From assembly GCA_963930775.1 (NCBI GenBank), contig OZ005700.1, forward strand, positions 8,070,609-8,134,608: a stretch of 64,000 nucleotides of DNA. The letters are read 5' to 3'. Below the pieces are notes generated by a model, which made no database searches, was not told where the DNA came from, and worked only from the letters and a program-made list of their open reading frames with translations. Below are positions 55,146 to 64,000 of this stretch, one piece after another. This DNA is from Cliona cf. orientalis. Taxonomy: Eukaryota; Porifera; Demospongiae; Clionaida; Clionaidae. Position 1 is the first letter of the stretch. Every line of letters begins with the position of its first letter. A program made the translations under genes and the position numbers.

Positions 55146-56786
55146 TTACGAATGTTGGGATTGATTATAGTGCACTGAGTTCAATCCACCTTTATTTCTT
55201 GCAATCTCTATGGCCAAAAACTGTATCCGAGGAACTGCAGGGGAATAATAAAATTTAATATTATTATAATGATGCATATACCGTATGGCCGGAAATTTTC
55301 GAGGGATCCAATTTTCGCGGAAGGCCCATCTTCAAAGATTTCGCGATCTAATTTTCGCGGATGGACGTTCCAGGGTTGCTCCACCTCTGCACGCGCGCGC
55401 GCCGCGGCTCAAATCTCGTTGGAACCGGCTGAAAAAACAGCAAGCGATCGATCGATCGTATTTGTACTTCGAGAAATGGCACGAGAGTAGCATATGATCG
55501 AGGCTAGAGACATTTGTGCAAAAGAAGCTCAACAATAATGAACTGGTGTGAAGTAAACCAGCTGTTTAATAGATCAATCCAGCTGAGCAGCGACATGCAC
55601 CACGATGGCCACGCCCCTGTTATCGTGCGTTTAGGCTTTTTATTTCGCGGACTTAATTTTCGTGGATCGCCAGTCAACCGTGAAAACCGCGAAAATTAGC
55701 TCCCTCGAAAATTTCCGGCCATACGGTATACACTCACCCAAAATGGTATTCTCATCTGTGTAGTCCTTGGTTACATCAAGTCTACAGTAAATTAGCAATG
55801 TTAGCATACCAGCTCTGAAAATTAAGTGGCATATTAATTTTATAAAATGATACCTCAGGAGAGTACCAAAGTTGAAGTCATGAACTTTTCCTTCGAACTG
55901 ATTGCAAAATGGTCTCCATAGCTATAATAATATTATACGCATTGATACATTAACAATAAAATAAAGGCAACCATTTCTAGCAATAGATCTACAATAATCA
56001 TTATTCTCCATACCTCCTTTGCTTCTGGAGTCTTGATGTCAGTAACATCTATAACATCAATCTAGAAGTAAGTGCGAACTATTACTAAAGATTAATGAAT
56101 GCAAGTGACAGTAGCTATTATACCCTTAAATCTTCAAATTTGGTTAGATATTGTTTATGAATTTCATCATCAATCCTGGAGGAAGGATGCATAAATTTCC
56201 AAGATAATAGTCAATATCAACGTACCCTGTTAGGCGTAAACTTGCGGCATCATAATTTTGGATTAACTAGAGAAAAGGGGGGGGGGGGGGGGAATCGTAG
56301 TTTAATAGTACCCCCAGACTAGATTAGCTGTTTTAGCTCACTTTAAAGTGTGTTTCAGCATACTTGAAGGCTTGTATCGCCCACATCTGTTCAACTGCTA
56401 CCTGCGGACATGAAGGAAACTACTGTAAACAATGATCACCATTGAAATTTGCACGTCAAATCTCAGAAATTTACACTTATGCTTGGAAATACCTGATGAT
56501 CAAACAATTCATAATTTTTTGATAACTCACATTATTAACAAAATCTTCAGCCTTTGCATTTGCAAGAGTGTTTCCAGCTGCACTAGCACCTTCTACTCCC
56601 TGAGAATTCAGTGTGTTCAACAGTTGAAGTTTGGCATGAGCTTGACTAGCCTCGTCCCCAGGCCTTTTCAAAGGGCCTGAGAACGAGGCTAGAGCTTGGC
56701 TATCTACCATTAATGAATGCCCAGTAACAAGATCTACTGACTAACACACTTACCAGAGCTCGTAGATCTCCCTCTAACCCAGCCAT
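55146..56786 (-). CDS. PBDC1: PBDC1 family protein
   Basis: Nine small exons: 56786-56754, 56650-56531, 56401-56342, 56266-56226, 56175-56124, 56061-56014, 55921-55854, 55781-55738, 55234-55146; 184 aa. Segments matching human PBDC1 in order: EQMWAIQAFKYAETHFK, the DDEI...KFEDLRIDVID region, LWRPFCNQFEGKVHDFNFGT, YTDENTILG and PRIQFLAIEIARN. It is shorter than the human protein (233 aa), lacking the acidic C-terminal tail. Biochemical function of the family is not established. The last intron is almost entirely a MITE (55279-55728), and the acceptor of exon 2 (least certain boundary) lies within a foldback repeat at 56647-56691. Confidence 0.85.
55279..55728. mobile_element. TACCGTATGGCCGG MITE with TA target duplication
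   Basis: 28-bp terminal inverted repeats, left end TACCGTATGGCCGGAAATTT and an almost exact mirror at the right, flanked by TA on both sides (55277-55278, 55729-55730). About 450 bp with TTTCGCGGA motifs repeated inside and no transposase. It fills the last intron of PBDC1. High terminal identity suggests recent insertion. Confidence 0.85.
56647..56691. repeat. TAGCCTCGTCCCCAGGCC foldback hairpin at a PBDC1 splice site
   Basis: 45-bp near-palindrome: TAGCCTCGTCCCCAGGCC, short spacer, GGGCCTGAGAACGAGGCTA. In the PBDC1 direction, the only in-frame acceptor I find for exon 2 is the CGAG inside its end. Confidence 0.75.
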
Positions 56787-57047
56787 ATCCCACATACGCA
56801 CATGTGACGGGATGGGGAAATCCCTCTAATCTAGAGGATGACCTTTAACCTCAAATTAAAAAAATGCTGCATCATTCTGTCGCTCGGCGGCGCGCGCTAG
56901 CAAAACTTGCTGACTCATTCTGGCATGCGGCCTCCATGGTGTGCGGTAAAGGGAAATTCCAGCACCAAGAACCGAGCCAGCAAAATCGAGGTGCGAGTGG
57001 GAAAGAACCGACACCTCGAAGAAGCAACAAGACCTGAAGACTTTCTG
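56787..57047 (+). promoter_or_regulatory. PBDC1 / beta-TrCP bidirectional promoter and putative 5' exon with uORFs
   Basis: GC-rich island (CGGCGGCGCGCGC near 56885) next to the PBDC1 start. A likely noncoding first exon of the beta-TrCP gene ends at 57047 before GTGAGTATTT. It holds two upstream ATGs: one at 56936 with a 33-codon ORF ending at 57037, and one at 56925 that stays open to the donor. Exon assignment is inferred from splice-site quality and CpG richness; no transcript evidence. Confidence 0.45.
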
Positions 57048-59021
57048 GTGAGTATTTCCTAATCTAGTATCATTGGGCAGTTTGTGACAAGCCTTGAAAT
57101 CCTACCGTTTACCTTGTACCCCCGCTACGGTGCGTACTAAAATTTGTCTACATGCTTTGTGTCCTTGGCTATCAGATTTTTGATGTAATTTTAGCGTGTA
57201 TCTTGTCAGAGTATTAAAATGCGAGTGTGAGTGTGAGTCTATTGAAAACTGGTACTGTGTAATGTGGTCTAGTTAAGGCTTTTAATACACAAATGCACTG
57301 GAGTCATGGTTAATGAATGAACTTGGACACACCCCTTTTGGGTGTGTACATACTTCTTATTTTATGTGTGTATACACTGGAAAGCAGCTTGTCTTTATTG
57401 ACAAGACAGTGTGTCGCAATATTGCACAATAGAGGTAGCTAGCCTATTGAGTACTGAAGGTGATGTCACCCTCTAAAAATATGATTTATTGCACTATTTC
57501 ACTAGTTACCTTTTGATGCATGTCGGCAATAATCGCTGTGCGTTGACGCGTGCTTACATGTACTGACCTTTCTGCTAGCTCATCGTTATTAAAAACATTA
57601 GCGCACATGTACACACATACACTTATAAATCATCGTGCAAGGTAGGTATGTGGTGCAGTACTGACTACAAAGGCTCGTGTATATTAGTGTATTTAGCTCC
57701 TTTTCCTGCATTGCTGTATTGCAGTCGTGCATAATATCATGATTACTAGTACACAGTATTCAGAAGTTATACGTGATACAAAATTTTTTTGGAAAAATTT
57801 AATATGCAAAGTGGGTCCTTTTCACAATCAGTCGTGCATATAATTATAATTCCTCTTCCTAAAATTGGCTAGACTGCTCAAGGGGCCAGTGGAACAAGTT
57901 GCCAATTTGTGTCGGTGCCTCTCTATTTCTGTTCTTGCTCCAGACACAAAGACACCGTGTTTGCAGCATTCCTTTCAAACCGCCTCTGTCCGCTCGCTAG
58001 CTTGCTCATGCGCTTTTTATATGCTAGTCAATCTAACAGCCAGCTACACAGTAGGCTCATTTGTCTTTGTACAAAACCACAGTATTGTGTTCTATGTGTA
58101 GATCCTTGTACCCTTTGTTCGTTATACTTGAGTAAGGCATTTTGACTGACTATGACTGCATAATAATAATATGTGTGTATTTTTGTACATCCTGTGAGAA
58201 AGTTCAAAGGCAAAGGTCGATGGCATGTGTTGCCCCTTCCTGTGTCTGGACAAACGAGGGGAAGAGAGTGGTTAGTCGTGGCATCTTAGTTGTTTCCCCC
58301 TGTGGGTAGTTGGGCATATCCGGTTAGGCTGGAGCTATCTGGAGTTATCTGGGTCCAGTCCACAGGAGAATGAGAGGGAGGACAATGCTGGCAGACTTTT
58401 TGTTACGTAGACGGAATACTAAACCGTGGTTGTCTTCTTTGATGTCATCGTGGCTATGCATTCTTTCACCCCAAACCCACATAATGCATAATCTTATAAA
58501 CGTGTAATGCTGAGCAGCTGTGCATGTGTGTGTGTGTGTGTGTGTGTGTGATCTTGTCCGATCCAGGCTGGGTCAGCAGTTGTACGTCACACATATACAC
58601 GACATGTATATGTAGCTATGGATATCGGATCATTGTTTTGCTGACGTGTGCCAGCGATTAAGGTTGCTACCGTGTAGTACATGTACAGTTAGTCTACCAG
58701 TACAGTGGCAGTGTCGTGAGTACGTGTGTGTCCGTGTCCCTATTTGTTTGTGTATGTGTGTTGTCACTGGACAGTTGGCGACCGGCATTCAGTGAGCTGC
58801 AGCTTGACGGTAGCTAGCTACCTCAAACACCTAATGGCAACTTTATGTTTACATGTTTGTGTGTGTATGTGTGAGTGTGTACTTATTAATGAAGTGTAAA
58901 AATGTATAAAATTTTGCTAATTACTTAGGTTTATCATCACTTGTTTGGACATTTCCTTGTGATCTAAACTTGTACACAAGGGTATCTGCCAGTCCTTCTC
59001 TATAATTATACGTCGCCAGAA
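57048..59021 (+). other. Putative first intron of beta-TrCP, no gene seen
   Basis: About 2 kb with a (GT)n run near 58526-58550 and assorted AT-rich stretches. Short open frames here have no recognisable content on either strand. Confidence 0.5.
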
Positions 59022-62000
59022 ATGAACCTTGAACTCAAACCGGGCACCACCCAATTACAATTTGACATGGATCTCCATAGCGACGACCTTCGCCGGGGGA
59101 AGGGGGAGCCAATGATGACAGGGGACGGGGACGAGGACTCCAGTCAGTTCTCGATGTCACCGAGAGACGAAAACGACCACGAAACAGATATGTGTCTGAA
59201 AATGTTTGAGTCATGGACTCCGGGAAGACAGACGGATTTTGTCGAGCAGTTGATTGCACGGATGTCATTTCACCAACACGAGCATATCTACTCCATTCTC
59301 ATGCCAATACTACAGAGAGACTTCATCACAGCTTTGCCAAGTAAGCGATGATTAAAGGAGCACTGTACATATCTAGGTATATTGTGAAATTTACCAAGTC
59401 ATCAGTAGCACAAGTGTGTACCAAAGTGTACCAAGTGCTTAAAAATGAATATTAAATTTGATAAGCTCTTGCTAAAATTTGTCCTTTGGCCTTTCAAAAT
59501 GAGTGTGAGTAAAGGGAAGCCTTGCAATTGAGGAAAGCCAGCCCTCTCTCACCACTCCAATGTCAGTATTATCTCATGGCCCTATAGAAGAAAGAGAGGG
59601 GGGGGGGGGAGAAAGAGAGAGGCATTGCCTCTGGGTCCTGCTGTTATTGCCAGGTTTAGCTGTTTAGGGGAAGCAGCTGCCTGTGTGTGTCCAGCCAGAC
59701 ACAGCATCCTGGCCCAAGTATCACATGTAAACTGTAGTACTGCCTGCAGCCATAGAGATTAGCTATATGTAATATTTCATCATCCACCCTATGTGCTTAT
59801 GTGTATACCCCATTTAGAAGAATAAGTGTATAATTGTAATGTTGTACCATGAGGATCTGGCTATCATCTTCGTACCAGCTTGACTATCAATCTCAAGTGT
59901 CCCTGGCCTGGGAATTGGCTGGCCTTTGTACGCGCTGTTTGTGCCCAGCGGTACCCTGATTTCATGTAGGTGGTGCTATTTCTTGGCTGGTTTGGTAGCA
60001 GGCATGCCTAATAAAAACTAATTCAGGAAATATTTGTGGAGTATGTGTATGTGTGTGCCCTTGTCAGCCATGGTTTTCCCTAGATGAACAAGTGCTGTAC
60101 AAATGCCCATGACACTACTATCAGTATAACATGTAGAACATGAATTGTGGGAAATATTTTTAGCACTACAAGGCTTCGTGTGTATAATAATATTATTTTA
60201 CTGGTAGGAGTAATGATACCTTTAATCGTCAGTAATTGATTAAGTGACTGTGATTACAGGAATATTACGTGATTCCCTTCAGTTGGCTTGGAATTAACAA
60301 CATCCTGCATTTCCCAACTTAGTGAATCACCAACTAGTATTAACCTTTGCCCTGGGGCAGGGTGGGGGGGGGGTGTTGGGAAATCTTGAATCAGTTTAGT
60401 AATATTATTACTATGGCAAAGATGAACGCTCTCTTCATGTTACACGTATAGTAGAACATCTCAAATTTGGACATCCTTTGCATAGTGTACAGTGAGTGGT
60501 TACGCTACATAAACTTCTTTTTGACTGCTACTGTACTTTCAGGATTCCTCAATGGAAATTTGAGAGTATGGAACTTAAATTTTTGTTTGCCATCCTGTTT
60601 TTTTTTAGATCTATGGATTTTCCCACCCCCAAGGTCGATTTCCCCTCCCTATAGAATTTCAAGTATGCATGTACGCAGAGAATAATACTGAGTATTGGGA
60701 ATACCCCCCCCCCCCCCCCCCCCCCCCCCCACCAGTGAAGAATCAAATCCAATCCACACCCCTATAGGTAAAGGTCTTCATCACATTGCCTACAAGATCC
60801 TCTCCTACTTGGACGCCAAGTCTCTCTGTCGAGCTGAGCTCGTCTGTAACGAGTGGTATCGAGTCATAGCGGACGGATTGCTATGGAAAAAGCTGATTGA
60901 ACGGAAAGTGGCGGTGGATACCGTCTGGAAGGGACTCTCCGAGAGAAGAGGCTGGGACAAGTACCTATTTCGACATGTGGCACCGTCAGAGGGCATCACC
61001 AATCAGTTCTATAGGCAATTGTATCCAAGCATCATTAAAGATATCGAGGTGTGTTATACTGTATATGTACTGAGTGTCATTAAATTGGAGGTACTGATGT
61101 ACATGTATATATACATGTACATGTACATATACTGAGGTATCTTGTACAGTGTACTGAATGTCATTAGAGATATTATGTACTGAGAGGGAGAGAGATATCT
61201 TGTACATGCGAGTGTATTAGCTACCATGCTGCATGTGTAATGTTGTGTAATGTATGCATGTCGATGCCGGGTTCCGGGTGTATACTGTGAGAGTTTACAT
61301 GTAAGGTGCAGTACAAGTACTGGAAGTTTTGTTTCTCCGTGTATTTAAATGTAGTGGGAGGTGCCACAGAGCGGTTGTAGTAATTAACTCATTGAGGAAA
61401 TTTCTCACAAGATGACTGCCGTACTAGAAGGTGCACGTGTGTCCAAATTCTATATTATGTCATCGACTTACGTATTGCATAGTTTGCCTATCCTATGGGA
61501 TTTATCAGTGACATAAGAGAGGGACAGGGAAGGAGGAAGAGAGAGAGTGAGAGAGAGAGAGAGAGATTTATCATGATATTCTACCTTGGCAGCATATGGA
61601 GGCAAACTGGAAGTGTGGACAACAATCTCTGACTCGAATTGAGTGCCACAGTGAGAACAGTAAGGGAGTCTACTGCCTGCAGTACGACGACAAGAAGATA
61701 GTCAGCGGACTGAGGGACAACACAATCAAGGTAACCACTTGGGGGTGGGGACATAAGGGGATTCTAGCCTCCAATCTCTCTCCCTTATAAGAATTCATTG
61801 ATACTAAGGAGATCTTTTTTGCTTAATTTAAGCCACTGATGTCATTATTATTATTCTGAATGAAGAGATTTAAGGGGGAGAAACCCTGGGATTTTCCCAT
61901 TGATAGGCCTGACTAGGCTGGTGCTCTACCCATTGGAGGAATGTGTCCATACTTCTTCCTGAATCAATTACTGCCTTGTTGGTTTCTGTTGTAGATATGG

Positions 62001-64000
62001 AATCGTCACACGATGGAGTGTCTTCAGACGCTCCAGGGTCACACTGGCTCTGTGCTCTGCCTGCAGTACGACGAGAATGTGGTAGTCACAGGATCCAGCG
62101 ATTCCACCATCAGGTTAGTGACAGCATACATCATTATACAGGTGGAGATTTGTTAAGAGGGTAGGGAGCACTGACTGAGATTTCCCACCCCATCCCCCAT
62201 AAGGTTGACTTCTCCTCCCAAAGATTTATGGGACTCTAGTAGTGGAGCATGTTTGATCTCCATCTCATCTCCTTGGCCTAGCTTGTGCCATCTATATGTA
62301 TCTACATGACCATGCACGTACACGTGTCTATCAAAGTTTTCATCGAAAGTTTCCATAGCCAAATTCTAAACCTAAGGTAGACAGTTCTAGAGCCTCCTTG
62401 TGGTGCCTAGGCTTGAGTATAGTAATAGGGGTGTGTACGTGTGTATGTCATTGTGCACACAATAGCGATGAATGACTGGGGTGCGTTCGGGTTTAGATTG
62501 TGGCTAAGGTTTCTTGTTGTGACTTTAGTGGGGGAAAGCAAATTTAGTGTGGCATTGCCATTTATGGAGGTGATGGATGAGTGTTGAAACGTGTTTATTG
62601 TCTCGTATCTCTCTCACAGAGTATGGGACGTCAGTAATGGACAGATGTTGAACACACTGGTTCACCATTGTGAAGCTGTGCTACATTTGAGATTCAACAA
62701 CAGTACCATGGTCACTTGTTCAAAGGTCAGCCAGCCCCCTCCCCCTTCCCTTATTTATTACCTCTTGCCCCTACCAATTAATTAACTCATTTATCACCAT
62801 TTGCCCTCAGGATCGGACAATAGCTGTTTGGGACATGAAGACACCAAAGGACATTGTTCTAAGACGGGTGTTGGTCGGTCACAGGGCTGCTGTCAATGTA
62901 GTCGACTTTGATGATAGATACATAGTGTCGGCATCTGGCGACAGAACCATCAAAGTACGTGGCTCTGTGTGTGAACGTGTACCGTGAGATTATCACATAT
63001 ACATGTTCCTGAGGTTTCATATTAATTATCATATGAGGAGGGGTAGCTCCTGTTGTGGCTGAAAGGAAGTGGGATGTGCCCATGGGATGCATAAAGCCAT
63101 AATGTTTATCAACTCGGTTTGGGCACGAAAAGCGTCACAATATGTACCAGGCTTTTTGTCTTGAAGGGGGAGTATTATGGAAAGCTCCCTGATCCACCTA
63201 CACTTTTACCTTCTGCATCACTAAGCCGTATTTGATGAGTAATGATTATTCGTTTCTTGTTCCAGGTTTGGCGGACATCAACTAGTGAGTTTGTTCGTAC
63301 GCTACACGGTCATCGGCGAGGCATAGCCTGCCTACAGTACCGAGGAAACCACGTAGTCAGTGGATCTTCAGACAATACAATCAGAATATGGGACATTGAG
63401 TGCGGGGCCTGTCTAAGAATGCTAGAGGGACATGATGATTTAGTCAGGTATGATAAGAGGGAGGGGAAGGAGAGAGAGAGGGTGGGGGGGGGGGGGGGGG
63501 GAGTGAGGTGATGGGTGGGGTGGGAGTCAAATGTTACCCATTGACTATGTTTTTATCTTTCACTTTGTAGGTGTATCAGGTTTGATGACAAAAGGATTGT
63601 GAGTGGAGCATATGATGGGTAGGTGGTACGTATGTCTCGTGTATTAGTTAGACCACGGAATGTAATCACATTACTACCCATTGCATGACATTGTACATGT
63701 GCTAATTTCTATAATATTTCATGTATCCTCCAGGGCGATCAAGGTGTGGGACTTTCAAGCAGCACTGGACCCACGTACTCCATCAGATGCCCTCTGTCTA
63801 AGAACACTAGTGGTGAGTCATTCAACTAGTCCTGTATATCTGCTGTTGTAGCTGCTCTCTGGGCTGGTTATAGTTAGTAGCATAATGATTGTATCGGTCA
63901 TACGAGCCTAACTGTGCAATTTACTATCTACAAATTTCCACTCGTGTATGTGCAATACAGGTAGATATCCCTCTGAGAATGTAGGCCAGGTATTCCGTCA
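59022..64000 (+). CDS. BTRC: F-box/WD40 protein beta-TrCP, 3' partial
   Basis: Coding exons 59022-59340, 60768-61048, 61593-61730, 61995-62113, 62620-62725, 62811-62954, 63266-63447, 63571-63618, 63734-63812, and probably 63978 onward; 472 complete codons to 63812. Domain order: acidic N-terminus, dimerisation D-domain ([20 protein letters not shown] then [11 protein letters not shown]), F-box ([20 protein letters not shown]), then WD40 blades ([53 protein letters not shown]). It is the substrate receptor of SCF ubiquitin ligases, binding phosphodegrons such as those of beta-catenin and IkB. One ancestral gene for vertebrate BTRC and FBXW11 is likely. The last visible exon is tentative: acceptor CTCTGAG then a V-G-Q-V-F-R reading. 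Most of the seventh blade lies beyond the window. Confidence 0.93.
59341..60767 (+). other. beta-TrCP intron with a 27-base poly-C tract
   Basis: 1.4 kb intron between the D-domain and F-box exons. It contains an unbroken C run at 60704-60730, only about 40 bp before the acceptor, and a GA-rich tract near 59590-59620. No gene seen. Confidence 0.7.

Noticed and set aside
55269-55699. Short ORFs near 55269-55699
   Set aside because: They lie inside the MITE and include its terminal repeats; no protein-level signal.

Overview
The window is animal nuclear DNA: AT-rich, GT-AG introns mostly 50-400 bp, microsatellites and many short inverted-repeat transposons. The gene set (NSD-type histone methyltransferase, ARMH3, SIL1, SMC3, PBDC1, beta-TrCP) is metazoan. 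Together with a huge secreted NIDO plus Calx-beta protein, an SRCR receptor and very compact gene packing, it suggests a sponge, probably a demosponge. The phylum is inference. All gene names come from reading the translated exons, with no database search.

Layout. 1-3883 (+): 3' part of an NSD-type H3K36 methyltransferase. 4339-5517 (-): Golgi-type sulfotransferase, head-to-head with ARMH3. 5737-15633 (+): complete 24-exon ARMH3; its 4.5 kb intron 13 holds three antisense genes (two paralogous DEDDh exonucleases and a two-exon SRCR transmembrane receptor), and its intron 21 holds a nest of foldback transposons. 15709-17665 (-): SIL1, tail-to-tail with ARMH3 and head-to-head with SMC3. 18060-28365 (+): complete 30-exon SMC3, with an antisense tRNA-Gln in intron 14 and three antisense small secreted cysteine-protein genes in intron 26. 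A fourth paralog lies just downstream at 28888-29343. 30424-48173 (+): a 42-exon gene for a secreted protein of about 2494 aa, NIDO - Gly/Ser linker - Cys-rich module - 17 Calx-beta repeats - two C-terminal Cys-containing modules. 48472-51165 and 52602-54963 (both -): two paralogous mucin-like type I membrane proteins ending in the same PDZ-ligand-like tail. 55146-56786 (-): PBDC1, head-to-head with a beta-TrCP gene that runs off the right edge (59022 onward, +).

Two themes stand out. Housekeeping genes (ARMH3, SMC3) act as hosts for antisense nested genes of secreted, surface or nuclease type, some duplicated in place. Cell-surface and extracellular genes (SRCR receptor, small secreted cysteine proteins, Calx-beta giant, mucin-like pair) are concentrated here and would suit adhesion, allorecognition or defence. 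The least familiar item is the four-member small secreted cysteine-protein family. Exon models were built by hand; summed coding lengths of the complete multi-exon genes are multiples of three, which supports them.
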